From assembly GCA_019637075.1 (NCBI GenBank), contig JAHBWI010000001.1:62001-126000 (forward strand): 64,000 nucleotides of DNA, read 5' to 3'. Shown in pieces: positions 8,991 to 16,911 of the stretch. Positions within the stretch are counted from its first letter, which is position 1. The number at the start of each line of letters is the position of its first letter. The notes under the pieces are model-generated. The model worked only from the letters and a program-made list of their open reading frames with translations, was not told the DNA's origin and searched no databases. The position numbers were made by a program, and so were the translations under genes. Source of the DNA: Nitrospiraceae bacterium (lineage in GTDB: Bacteria > Nitrospirota > Nitrospiria > Nitrospirales > Nitrospiraceae).

Positions 8991-9992
8991 TCAGGGAGTG
9001 GTCTGCTTGACCTGGGCCCTCGCTCCCTGCCGGTAGCGGGCAGGCGGGAGTCCAAACTCACGCTTGAACGCGCGATTGAACGAGGGCTCCGATTCATATC
9101 CGACGTCGCCCGCGACCTCGGCCACACTCTTCGATGTCGCACTCAAGAGCTGCGCCGCGAGATTGAGCCGCCAACGGGTGAGGTACCCGATCGGCGTCTC
9201 CGACAGGTAATGCCGGAATCGCTCCGCGAGCACGGAACGGGAAAGGCCCACTTCGTCGGCCAGCGTCGCGATCGTCCAAGGCCTGGCCGGATCTCGATGG
9301 AGGCACCCCAAGGCTCGCCCGACGTCCGGATCTCTCACGCCGGCGAGCCAGCCGCTCTGGGTGGCGGGCAACTGCGCCACATAGCGGCGCAAGGCTTCCA
9401 CGAACAACACCTCCGACAGTTTGGCAACCACCGCCTTGCCGCCTGGTCCCGCAGCTTCACCTTGTTCCACCGAATAGCGCAGCGTCTCCTCCAGCCAGCG
9501 GCCTGACGACTCATCCCTGATATGGAGCTTCATCAACGGGGGAAGCCCCGCGAGAAAGACCTGGCTCAGTTGCCGCTCGCAGGTGAGATAGCCGCAGATG
9601 AGCTTGGTCATTTCCCCGCCGCCGCCGTATTGCGACAACATCTTGCCCTCGGCCAGCACCTGCTGAATTTGCTTCGTGCTGTCCACCGGCGTCACCGGCC
9701 GACCATTGCCCATGAGGTGCGCATCGCCATGGGGAAAGATCACGAGATCGCCCGCGATGAGAGAAACGGGCGTGGCGTCCTCCTCGACCCTGGCGTGGCC
9801 GCGCCCTTCCGTCAGGAGGTGGAAGATGATCACATGCTTGCTGTCGGCGGATAAATACGAGGCCATGCTGTCGGAATCCGGTTCGCGCATACACCAGGGC
9901 GCGGAGAATTCACCGTGAAAGAACACAGCGCCGTCGAGTTTGACGGTCTTCAGCACTTCGGACAGGACATCCACGGGAATCTCGCTCGCCAA
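8991..9992 (-). CDS. AraC-family transcriptional regulator with N-terminal cupin domain
   Basis: A 333-residue regulator. The N-terminal half (residues 1-190) is a cupin-type sensor of the family often beginning DVLSEVLKTVKLDGAVFF; the C-terminal 100 residues are two helix-turn-helices of the AraC type, with P-I-G-Y-L-T-R-W-R-L-N-L-A-A and VAGDVGYESEPSFNRAFKR. The longest frame starts at TTG 9992, but GTG 9974 would give the canonical N-terminus and may be the real start. It is divergent from the methyltransferase/AhpD-like pair at 10171 and 11026. The direct repeats in the shared intergenic region are plausible binding sites. Confidence 0.88.
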   Translation of the reverse strand: MASEIPVDVLSEVLKTVKLDGAVFFHGEFSAPWCMREPDSDSMASYLSADSKHVIIFHLLTEGRGHARVEEDATPVSLIAGDLVIFPHGDAHLMGNGRPVTPVDSTKQIQQVLAEGKMLSQYGGGGEMTKLICGYLTCERQLSQVFLAGLPPLMKLHIRDESSGRWLEETLRYSVEQGEAAGPGGKAVVAKLSEVLFVEALRRYVAQLPATQSGWLAGVRDPDVGRALGCLHRDPARPWTIATLADEVGLSRSVLAERFRHYLSETPIGYLTRWRLNLAAQLLSATSKSVAEVAGDVGYESEPSFNRAFKREFGLPPARYRQGARAQVKQTTP

Positions 9993-10007
9993 GATACGAA
10001 GCGCGCC

Positions 10008-10090
10008 GGCTAAGCGAGCCGGACGCCGGGATAAGCGAGTCCACAGCGTATCACGGTACGGCTAAGAGAACCAGACGGCGGGATAAGACG
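10008..10090. promoter_or_regulatory. Four direct-repeat half-sites, probable AraC-type operator
   Basis: Four copies of a motif close to GGNNTAAGCGA lie between the divergent AraC-type gene and the methyltransferase gene. Their TAAG cores are at 10011, 10032, 10063 and 10084, giving spacings of 21, 31 and 21 bp, or about two, three and two helical turns. Tandem half-sites 21 bp apart on one face of the helix are the classical arrangement for AraC dimers (araI1-I2). Binding by the neighbouring regulator is inferred. Confidence 0.55.
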
Positions 10091-10170
10091 CAGGAGATGA
10101 ATCGGACTATGGTGTCCCGTGACGGGGTAGCGAGCCCACACATTTCACCATACACCGAGAGGGGGACATC

Positions 10171-10992
10171 ATGACGACCGGCACTGTGGCGGCAGACTTG
10201 GATGAATTGAAGCAACGCCTTCGGCATATTTGGTCGGCCGGGGATTACGACCGCTTTTCTCGATACCTCGAGGCGGGAGCTCGGGAGTTTTATGAGCGGC
10301 TACCGGTCGCACCGGGCGCACGGTTGCTCGATGTAGGCTGCGGCTCCGGACAGCTGGCGTTGATCGCGGCCAAGGACGGCCTGGACGTCACGGGCGTGGA
10401 TATCGCCGCAAACTGGGTGGAACGGGCGAGAGCGCGGGCGGAGGCCGAGAACCTTCGGGCGACGTTCGACCAAGCGGATGCGGAGGCGCTGCCTTTCGCC
10501 GATAAGTCGTTCGATCTGGTGGTGAGCGTTCTGGGCGCGATGTTCGCACCACGTCCGGACCTGGTCGCACAGGAACTCTTGCGCGTGTGCGTGCCGGGAG
10601 GGACCGTCGCGATGGCGAATTGGACGCCTCAAGGATTCGTCGGGCAGATGTTCAAGACCGTCGCGAAATTCATTGCGCCATCCGGCATGCCGTCGCCGGT
10701 CCTGTGGGGGGATGAAGCGACGGTCCGCGAACGGCTCGGGCAGGGCCTCTCATCGTTGCACCTGAGCAGGAGACTCTACCGGCTCGACTATCCATTTCCT
10801 CCGGCGGAAGTCGTCGACTTCTTCCGCCGCTATTACGGCCCGATCAATCGCGCGTTCGCCTCGTTGGACGAGGCCGGCACGCAGCGGCTCGGTGGAGAGT
10901 TGGAATCGCTCTGGACCCAACACAATCGGGCGCAGGGTGGGGCCACGGTCGTCCAGGCGGAGTATCTGGAGGTCATCGGCACGAGGGCATAA
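10171..10992 (+). CDS. Class I SAM-dependent methyltransferase
   Basis: A 273-residue methyltransferase with clear Rossmann motifs: motif I RLLDVGCGSGQLALIAAK (about residues 51-68), motif II DVTGVDIAANWVERAR, the post-II segment ADAEALPFADKSFDLVVS, and motif III with R-V-C-V-P-G-G-T-V-A-M-A-N-W. This pattern is common in UbiE/COQ5-like small-molecule methyltransferases. GAGAGGGGG upstream of ATG 10171 is a good ribosome binding site. It is followed 33 nt later by the AhpD-like gene, so the two probably form a unit controlled by the divergent AraC-type regulator. The substrate is unknown. Confidence 0.85.
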   Translation: MTTGTVAADLDELKQRLRHIWSAGDYDRFSRYLEAGAREFYERLPVAPGARLLDVGCGSGQLALIAAKDGLDVTGVDIAANWVERARARAEAENLRATFDQADAEALPFADKSFDLVVSVLGAMFAPRPDLVAQELLRVCVPGGTVAMANWTPQGFVGQMFKTVAKFIAPSGMPSPVLWGDEATVRERLGQGLSSLHLSRRLYRLDYPFPPAEVVDFFRRYYGPINRAFASLDEAGTQRLGGELESLWTQHNRAQGGATVVQAEYLEVIGTRA

Positions 10993-11025
10993 CCGCATCG
11001 GCACGCTCAACCAGGGAGGACGATC

Positions 11026-11358
11026 ATGGCACAGGCGCAGACAACAACGTTATATGACATGAACAACCTGACCAAGATGAAAGACTTGGGCACCCATGCT
11101 TCGGAAGCCATGAAGGCGTTCGTCGATTTCGACCGGGCCGCCTTGGCCGAAGGCACGATCCCGAGAAAGTACAAGGAACTGATGGCGCTGGCAGTCGCGT
11201 TCACGACGCAATGCCCCTACTGCATCGAACTGCACGCGAACAAGGCACGGGAGTTCGGCGCGACGAATTCCGAGGTCGCTGAGTCGGTGCTCGTCACGGC
11301 CGCGTTGCGCGCGGGCGGGGCGATCACCCACGGCACACATGCCATCATGGGATCGTGA
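11026..11358 (+). CDS. Carboxymuconolactone decarboxylase / AhpD-like protein
   Basis: A 110-residue protein of the AhpD/CMD superfamily. The signature region is M-A-L-A-V-A-F-T-T-Q-C-P-Y-C-I-E-L-H-A-N-K-A, containing the redox CxxC pair (CPYC) and the conserved His four residues later. CMD proteins with this CxxC-x3-H motif act as alkylhydroperoxidases. A strong GGGAGGA site precedes ATG 11026. The pairing with a methyltransferase under an AraC regulator suggests a detoxification or small-molecule modification role, which is inference. Confidence 0.88.
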   Translation: MAQAQTTTLYDMNNLTKMKDLGTHASEAMKAFVDFDRAALAEGTIPRKYKELMALAVAFTTQCPYCIELHANKAREFGATNSEVAESVLVTAALRAGGAITHGTHAIMGS

Positions 11359-11528
11359 CGGCGGTCGGGAGGCAGGGAGCGATGGCGGCGGTCTTTGAGA
11401 GGGCCATTGGGCGGGTCAATTTCCGTTTGCTTGGGATTGCTCCGGAGCGCGGACTAGACTAGGATCATCTCGTCACGAGGGGCACACCAAGGCCGCATGC
11501 GAGAGCGATCGAGGAGCCGCCTAGCCCT

Positions 11529-12752
11529 ATGAGCGAGACTGCCGCATCCTCCTCGCCGTCCGACGGCGAACGCCAACCGCAGGAAATCAACCGACGCCTT
11601 CGCATCGAATCGGGCGCCCGCCTGGCGGCCGAACGCGACATGGCGCGATTCTTCGAGCTTTCCCTGGACATGCTCTGCATCGCCCACTCAGACGGCTATT
11701 TCAAACAGGTCAGCCCGGCCTTCACGCGCACCCTGGGATGGACGACCGAGGAGCTGCTCTCCACGCCCTACCTCTCACTCATCCATCCCGACGACGTCCC
11801 CCGCACGATCCGTGAATTGGAACGGCAAATCGCCGAGGGCCACCAAGTCCTCCAATTCGAGAATCGCTACCGCCACAAGGACGGATCCTGGCGGCTCCTG
11901 TCTTGGAAATCCGCGCCCCAGCCCGACGGGTTTCTGTACGCGATCGCGCGCGATGTGACGGAACGAGACGAAGCCGAGAAGGCGCTCCGTCGATCGCACG
12001 AAGAGTTGGAACGGCGCGTACGCGAACGAACCGCCGAGTTGGAGGCACGTAACCACGACCTGCAGACCCTGCTGTACGTGACGTCGCATGACCTGCGCGA
12101 ACCCCTGCGGGCGATCGCCAGTTTTTCCGCTCTGTTGCAAGAACGCCATGCCGGTCAGCTCGACCGAGCCGGCCTCGATTTTCTCCATCGCGTCATCCGG
12201 GCCGCGCAACGCATGGAAGCACTCATGAACGACATCCTGGCGCTCTCCCGGGCGCAGCGCATGGAGCCGCCCGCCGAGCTGGTGCCGGGCCGGCAGCTAG
12301 TCGAGGATGCCCTGCGGCAACTGGAAGAGACCATCCGGGCAACCAACGCAAAGGTGCGCATCGGGGACAGGCTGCCGGATGTGATGGTCAACAGGACGTG
12401 GGCCAGACAGGCGCTCTACAATCTGATTGCCAACGCGCTGAAGTTCCACCGGCCGGATGAGGCGCCGGACATCGCCATTGAGGCCATCGAGGAGGCGGAC
12501 AGGCCGCAAGGCGGCGCCGGATTCGTCGTGCGCGATCGCGGCATCGGCATCAAGCCGGAACATGCCGAGCGGATCTTCGAACTCTTCCAACGCGCCGTCG
12601 GGCGGGAGATTCCCGGAACCGGGGCAGGGCTGGCCATCGTGAAACAGGTTGCGCAGCGGCACGGAGGACGAGCCTGGGCCAAGGCACGGGAAGGGGGAGG
12701 GATGGAGTTCTTTTTGCTGTTCGGCCACGCACCAGCTTCACCGTTGGAATAG
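11529..12752 (+). CDS. PAS-domain sensor histidine kinase
   Basis: A 407-residue soluble kinase without transmembrane segments. A PAS domain spans about residues 40-145 (FFELSLDMLCIAHSDGYF ... YAIARDVTERDEAE), followed by a short coiled coil. The HisKA motif is YVTSHDLREPLRAIASF, with phospho-acceptor His187. The ATPase domain shows the N box (NLIANALKFH), G1 (DRGIGIKPEH) and G2 (GTGAGLAIVKQ). This PAS-HisKA-HATPase layout is frequent in phytochrome-like kinases that have lost the chromophore domain. No response regulator is adjacent, so the kinase is an orphan here; the nearest receiver protein is at 46306. Confidence 0.92.
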   Translation: MSETAASSSPSDGERQPQEINRRLRIESGARLAAERDMARFFELSLDMLCIAHSDGYFKQVSPAFTRTLGWTTEELLSTPYLSLIHPDDVPRTIRELERQIAEGHQVLQFENRYRHKDGSWRLLSWKSAPQPDGFLYAIARDVTERDEAEKALRRSHEELERRVRERTAELEARNHDLQTLLYVTSHDLREPLRAIASFSALLQERHAGQLDRAGLDFLHRVIRAAQRMEALMNDILALSRAQRMEPPAELVPGRQLVEDALRQLEETIRATNAKVRIGDRLPDVMVNRTWARQALYNLIANALKFHRPDEAPDIAIEAIEEADRPQGGAGFVVRDRGIGIKPEHAERIFELFQRAVGREIPGTGAGLAIVKQVAQRHGGRAWAKAREGGGMEFFLLFGHAPASPLE

Positions 12753-13083
12753 CACCAGCGTAGCTGCGCAGAATAAGAGCCTATGGCGTATAGCTTATGG
12801 CCTATGGCACGAACGGGCTGCAGCTATCAGCGATCAGCTGTGAGTGCCGCCGCGGGTATCGCATCTTGTCTCACGTCTGACGTTTCCCATCCCCTCTGGC
12901 TATATGCTCTAGGCCATTAGCCCAGCGGCGTATCTCGTCTCTCGTGAAGCGTTTCTCGTCCCGCGTCTTCCGTTTCACGTTTAGCGTCCTGCGGCTCGGA
13001 CACCTTTCTTTTCCCGGTTCCATTTCGGTAAGCTTTCTCCACGTGCCAGGCAGCACATTCTTGATGGGAAAGGGGACATACGC
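12753..13083. repeat. Intergenic region with degenerate repeat words
   Basis: This 331-bp gap has no convincing gene. At 12778-12812 it holds three variants of the word CCTATGGC/GTATAGC, and at 12927-12989 runs such as GCGTATCTCGT, AAGCGTTTCTCGT and CCGTTTCACGTTT. The same words recur at 24051-24150, 25541-25646, 43222-43268, 45837-45902 and 46694-46760. Their origin is unknown. Confidence 0.5.
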
Positions 13084-13476
13084 ATGAAAACGGGATGGGT
13101 GGCGATCGGATTATGTTTCTGCCTCGCCCTGGCCGGGTGTGGAGGCAAGCATGCGGAGATCAAGGAAGATCGGCTGACGGTCGGAAAAGTACAAGGCGAA
13201 ATCAAGCTCGGGATGGCGGCGTCTCAGGTTGCCGAACTGCTCGGCAGCCCCAATATCGTCACGACCGACGAGAAGCGCCGCGAGGTCTGGATTTACGACA
13301 AGGTCTCTACGGATCGGGTCGATACCTCCAGCTCCGCCTTCGGCGGCATCATCATCCTCGGCGCCAATTCGAGCGATCACTCGAGCTCCAGCAGGCAGCG
13401 GACGCTCACGATCATCATCAAGTACGACGAGGAGAAGAAGGTCCGCGACTTTGCCTACAACTCCACCCAGTTCTAA
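13084..13476 (+). CDS. BamE/SmpA-like lipoprotein
   Basis: A 130-residue lipoprotein. The signal peptide ends in the lipobox LAGC (Cys about residue 19), consistent with outer- or inner-membrane anchoring. After it come VGKVQGEIKLGMAASQVAEL and LGSPNIVTTDEKRREVWIY, the typical SmpA/OmlA (BamE-like) pattern G-M-x-x-x-x-V-x-x-x-L-G-x-P, then an internal Ser-rich loop and a final strand ending AYNSTQF. BamE is an accessory of the outer-membrane beta-barrel assembly complex, but many SmpA-fold lipoproteins have other roles, so the gene is not named. GGAAAGGGG precedes ATG 13084. Confidence 0.75.
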   Translation: MKTGWVAIGLCFCLALAGCGGKHAEIKEDRLTVGKVQGEIKLGMAASQVAELLGSPNIVTTDEKRREVWIYDKVSTDRVDTSSSAFGGIIILGANSSDHSSSSRQRTLTIIIKYDEEKKVRDFAYNSTQF

Positions 13477-14068
13477 ACAGGCGCGCGCCGGCCGGCAGGC
13501 CGTCGGATTCCTCGGCCTGTCCCTTGTCTGCCTGTCGGCATTGCACGGCTGCGAGACCCCGACGCTGCAACCGGCGGAGTTTTTTCAACTCACGCCGGAA
13601 AGCCAGCAGAACCGGGCCATGCAGATCCGCCTGTACGAAACGAAGAACGAGTCGGAGTTGCTCTCCGCCTCGGCCGCCGTCCTGCAAGACCTCGGGTTCC
13701 AGGTGGAAGAAAGCGTGAAGGACGTCGGTTTCCTGCGCGCGACGAAGGAACGCAGCGCCAGGGAATACGGACAGGACCTGACGCGGTTCTTCACCTGGCT
13801 CATCTCCCTCGGCCACCTGATCATTCCAGTGGACCTCCACCAGCAGATCGCCGCGACCCTGGTCGCTCGGCCGGTCAATGCCGAGGGCACGAAACATGAG
13901 GTGCGCATCCTGTTTTACCGCGTCGTGTGGAAGGGCGACGGCCACGCGGATCGCAATTACATCCCGCCGGGTGAACAAAAGATGGAGATGATCCGCGACC
14001 CGCTGCTCTACCAACAGTTCTTTGCCAAGTTATCCAAAGCCGTGTTTTTGGAAGGATTCACGATTTAA
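13451..14068 (+). CDS. Lipoprotein, first of three tandem paralogues
   Basis: TTG 13451 gives a 205-residue precursor with a basic N-terminus (KQARAGRQ), a hydrophobic stretch (VGFLGLSLVCLSAL) and a lipobox-like HGC; it overlaps the upstream BamE-like gene by 26 nt in another frame. The mature part contains RAMQIRLYETKNESELLSA, then VLQDLGFQVEES, DVGFLRATKE, and near the end DPLLYQQFFAKLSKAVFLE. The same pattern is found in the genes at 14078 and 14834, so the three are paralogues. No function is known for the family. The unusual start is the main uncertainty; no ATG is available that keeps the signal peptide. Confidence 0.72.
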   Translation: MPTTPPSSKQARAGRQAVGFLGLSLVCLSALHGCETPTLQPAEFFQLTPESQQNRAMQIRLYETKNESELLSASAAVLQDLGFQVEESVKDVGFLRATKERSAREYGQDLTRFFTWLISLGHLIIPVDLHQQIAATLVARPVNAEGTKHEVRILFYRVVWKGDGHADRNYIPPGEQKMEMIRDPLLYQQFFAKLSKAVFLEGFTI

Positions 14069-14077
14069 GAGGTTGCG

Positions 14078-14632
14078 GTGAGATTCATGCTGAAAGCAAT
14101 GTCGCGAGGTATCAATCTTTCCAGGAGACTCAGAAAGGCTGACCGGCGAGGCCGCAGCGAACGAAGGGCCGAGGCGTACCCTCTGGAATACGTTGCGGGT
14201 CTGAGCGCAGCGAGAACGACGCTGGCGATCTTTTTCAGTCTCCTGTTGCTGTACGGATGTGTCGGCCCCCAACCCACCCAAGACTTGCTTGCGCCGACCG
14301 ATGCGCAAATGAAGATCCGCAGCCTCCAGACGCGCACATTCGACATCCCGGATCGCCAGGTAGCCATGCGGGGCGTGATCGCCGCGCTGCAGGACTTAGG
14401 CTTCATCATCGAGCGGGCCAACGAGGGGCTGGGACTCGTCACGGCGGCGCGGTTCGCCGAACCTCACTATTACGATGTCTTGGGCGTGACGGTCACGGTG
14501 CGGCCGGAGCCGGAAGGGCGCATGATGGTGCGGGCCAACGCCATCTACAACAACAAGCCGATCGAGGACCCGAAGGTGTATCAGAATTTCTTTGCGACTC
14601 TAGAACGATCGTTGTTCATCACGAAACCCTAG
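14078..14632 (+). CDS. Lipoprotein, second tandem paralogue with repeat-derived N-terminus
   Basis: A 184-residue frame from GTG 14078 (ATG 14087 is an alternative). The mature part is homologous to the flanking lipoproteins: MKIRSLQTRTFDIPD, VIAALQDLGFIIERANEGLG, and DPKVYQNFFATLERSLF. The signal peptide is odd: a 45-residue, Arg-rich leader precedes the hydrophobic TTLAIFFSLLLLYGC lipobox region. Residues from about 16 to 56 are encoded by an inverted-repeat element at 14122-14244, and the FFSLL core comes from that element's right arm. Translation may start further downstream than annotated. Confidence 0.68.
   Translation: MRFMLKAMSRGINLSRRLRKADRRGRSERRAEAYPLEYVAGLSAARTTLAIFFSLLLLYGCVGPQPTQDLLAPTDAQMKIRSLQTRTFDIPDRQVAMRGVIAALQDLGFIIERANEGLGLVTAARFAEPHYYDVLGVTVTVRPEPEGRMMVRANAIYNNKPIEDPKVYQNFFATLERSLFITKP
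14122..14244. repeat. Inverted-repeat element, copy A (inside lipoprotein gene)
   Basis: A 123-bp element whose ends, CAGGAGACTCAGAAAG at 14122-14137 and CTTTTTCAGTCTCCTG at 14229-14244, are complementary at 14 of 16 positions. The interior carries the family core GGCCGCAGCGA, GAGGCGTAC and CTGAGCG..GCGAGAACG, shared with copies at 21173-21298 and, in the opposite orientation, 14634-14756. Confidence 0.7.
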
Positions 14633-14633
14633 T

Positions 14634-14756
14634 AGGATGTTGAAAATGCCCGCCAGCTTTGTTCTCGGCTTGAAGCCATCCTCAACGTACCCCAGAGGGT
14701 ACGCCTGCGGTGGTTTCTCCGCCTGCGGCCTCGCTGACGGCCATTTTGAACATTCT
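14634..14756. repeat. Inverted-repeat element, copy B (reverse orientation)
   Basis: A 123-bp element directly after the stop codon at 14632. The ends AGGATGTTGAAAATG... and ...CATTTTGAACATTCT are complementary with a few mismatches over about 21 nt. The core appears reverse-complemented relative to copies A and C and contains the perfect hairpin CGTACCC-CAGA-GGGTACG at about 14685-14702. Its left half is nearly identical to the fragment at 19689-19732. Confidence 0.7.
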
Positions 14757-14833
14757 CGGGGTTAGCCTGATTCGTCCGAGATGGTGCATCACCTGATAAA
14801 TCGGAAAGAGCTTTAATCAACCTACCAGGCCAC

Positions 14834-15403
14834 ATGATCAGCATAAAATGGACCGTTCTGGCCGTCGCCGGTCTCGCGCTGCTGCTCCAGGGTTGCCCAG
14901 GGCTGTACGAACTGCGGCATCAAAACCAGTGGGACTCGCGCGACCAGATCTGGCGTGCTGAGGAAAGCCAGGTGAAGCTGCGGGCAGCGCAAAGCCGTCT
15001 CTTCGACACGACCGACCGGCGGCGGGTGCTCGAAGGCATCGTCGCCACCATGCAGGATGTCGGATTCATGGTGGAGGTGGTGGACGAGGAACTCGGGTTG
15101 GTCTCAGGCAAGCGCTTCGAGGGGATCGAACGGTCCGACGCCTTTCCCGATCCTTACTATCACCTCTACGACGGCAAGAGCCTCATCGTCTTTACCAAGG
15201 CCTACCATTCGTGGGGGCCGTTCTGGCACCGCAGCGACCTGGTTCGCTTCACCGCCACCGTGCGCCGGCGCAACGAAGGGCAACTCGTCGTTCGCGCCAG
15301 CGCGCAGTATTATCTCCAGGCCGTCGAAGACCCCGTGCCCTATCAGAAATTCTTCCGCTCCCTCGAACAGGCGCTCTTTCTGGAAAGCCAACAGGGAGAG
15401 TGA
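14834..15403 (+). CDS. Lipoprotein, third tandem paralogue
   Basis: A 189-residue lipoprotein with a short, normal signal peptide: basic SIKWT, hydrophobic VLAVAGLALLLQG and lipobox QGC (Cys about residue 21). The mature domain repeats the paralogue pattern: VKLRAAQSRLFDTTDRR, VLEGIVATMQDVGFMVEV, DEELGLVSGKR, and VPYQKFFRSLEQALFLE at the end. Compared with the other two it has an insertion around residues 105-130 (YHLYDGKSLIVFTKAYHSW). It follows element B, so it may have its own promoter or be read through from upstream. Function unknown. Confidence 0.78.
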   Translation: MISIKWTVLAVAGLALLLQGCPGLYELRHQNQWDSRDQIWRAEESQVKLRAAQSRLFDTTDRRRVLEGIVATMQDVGFMVEVVDEELGLVSGKRFEGIERSDAFPDPYYHLYDGKSLIVFTKAYHSWGPFWHRSDLVRFTATVRRRNEGQLVVRASAQYYLQAVEDPVPYQKFFRSLEQALFLESQQGE

Positions 15404-15485
15404 GCGGGGAGAGGACGCCAGACACTCTTCTCCTGTCCCGCATTTTCCCTCTCATGCCTCACGTCTCCCGTCCCACGCTCCTCAC

Positions 15486-16661
15486 TCACCGGCTTGCGCG
15501 TAACCCTCCCGACTGAAAGTGATTCGGCAACAGCATAATGCAGTTCGGGTTGAAGCCCGCCGCCTTCAACGTGTCGATGCTGCCAATGACCTTGCCTCCC
15601 TCTTGCAGATCGATCACGGTCACCGAGCCGTCGCTCATGCCGTCCAAATTCAACAGGCTGTTCTGTACGAACAGGTAGCGCTCGTCCGGCGAGAGCACCG
15701 TATGGTGGGCGCCTGCGGCGGCAGGGATGGCTTGCAGAAATTTCGGCTTCGCCGGGTCGCTGTTATCGTAAATGTTCACGAAGCCCGGCTTGGCGGTCGT
15801 GACGTAGAGGCGGTCCGCCTTGGCGTTGTACATCATCTCCAGCGGCACGCCCTGTTGCCTGGCCGCATAATCGTCCACCTGTTGAAAGGAAAACGTCTTC
15901 GTCGACGCGTTCCAAACACCGGTCCAGAGACTGGCCTCCATCATGTTCGTCACGTGCACCACCGGCGGCGTCGAGTTGGGCGCGAACATCACTTCTACCG
16001 GCGCAGACTTGGCGGTCCCCGGCTTGGCATTGACCTGATGCGTCGACAGGACGCGGCCGCTGCTGGCCTCGAGCACCGTGATCGAATCGCCGGCTTCGGA
16101 CATGTCCGGCTTCACCGTACTCGTGATCAACACACGATCGATCCCATTGTGGATGGCAATGCCGTGCGGATACAGAACCGAGGCTGCTCCGCCTTCCGGC
16201 GTCCTGATCGTCTTGATCGGTTGGTCCGCCACCGCATCGCCCATAATCACCGAACTCGACCCCATGCAGGTCAGGAACCAGGTGCGATTGTCTTCCGACA
16301 CGACCAGGTCTTCGCCGACCATGCAATCAGGCACATCGATTGCGCGCAGGCGATAGGGGAATCTCGTCAGGTCCACGACATGCAGCAGGCTCTTCCCCAA
16401 AGCCGTGATGTAGGCCTTGGAGCGGTCGCGATTGAAGAAGATATGGTGCGCGACCAAGTCGGAAGGCAACGGAATCTCCATCAGGATCTTGCCGAAATCC
16501 GGCGACGCGGGATCGATCTCCATGATCGCAATCCCTTCGCGGCGCTGGGCCTGATTGGGCTTGCTCTCAAAATTGAGCAACGCCAGCAACTCGGCGGATG
16601 CAGGCGCAAGCCACGCGAGCGTCATCATTACGGTCAGGACACACAGGCGGGTAGATTTCAT
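15486..16661 (-). CDS. Secreted YncE-like beta-propeller protein
   Basis: A 391-residue protein with a cleavable Sec signal peptide (VLTVMMTLAWLAPASA, cleavage near residue 23). The mature part consists of repeated strands of the type D-R-S-K-A-Y-I-T-A-L and D-E-R-Y-L-F-V-Q-N-S with conserved His-rich spots (VAHHIFF, YPHGIAIH, GAHHTVLSPD), typical of periplasmic seven-bladed YVTN/YncE beta-propellers. AAGGAGG just upstream of ATG 16661 is a strong ribosome binding site. It is a single gene, convergent with the lipoprotein array. The ligand is unknown; similar proteins are often annotated only as YncE family. Confidence 0.78.
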   Translation of the reverse strand: MKSTRLCVLTVMMTLAWLAPASAELLALLNFESKPNQAQRREGIAIMEIDPASPDFGKILMEIPLPSDLVAHHIFFNRDRSKAYITALGKSLLHVVDLTRFPYRLRAIDVPDCMVGEDLVVSEDNRTWFLTCMGSSSVIMGDAVADQPIKTIRTPEGGAASVLYPHGIAIHNGIDRVLITSTVKPDMSEAGDSITVLEASSGRVLSTHQVNAKPGTAKSAPVEVMFAPNSTPPVVHVTNMMEASLWTGVWNASTKTFSFQQVDDYAARQQGVPLEMMYNAKADRLYVTTAKPGFVNIYDNSDPAKPKFLQAIPAAAGAHHTVLSPDERYLFVQNSLLNLDGMSDGSVTVIDLQEGGKVIGSIDTLKAAGFNPNCIMLLPNHFQSGGLRASR

Positions 16662-16911
16662 GGCGGCCTCCTTGGCAAGAAAACGACCGGGTGAGCAACA
16701 AGCAGGGTACTCCTCTAATGGCAGCTACGCAATATGGAGAGTTCTCAAATGCTGGTATTCCGGCGCGCGCTGAGATCAATGCGCTCTTCCTTCCGACCTC
16801 ACCCGCGCACGAGCCGTTCTCTCCGTGAGTGACTGAACCAAGTCGTTCGTCTGACAGAGCAAGGGGTTTTCTGGACATCTCCTCAAGGCGCGGGTAGATT
16901 GGGCTGACGCC

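Noticed and set aside
13229-13450. Upstream extension of the lipoprotein at 13451
   Set aside because: The segment overlaps the BamE-like gene, is Ser/Arg/Pro-rich and would bury the signal peptide inside the protein.
15519-16694. 391-codon plus-strand open frame opposite the beta-propeller gene
   Set aside because: It mirrors the codon phase of the minus-strand gene, is rich in Arg, His and Gly, and has no recognisable motif. The minus-strand gene has a signal peptide and a strong ribosome binding site.
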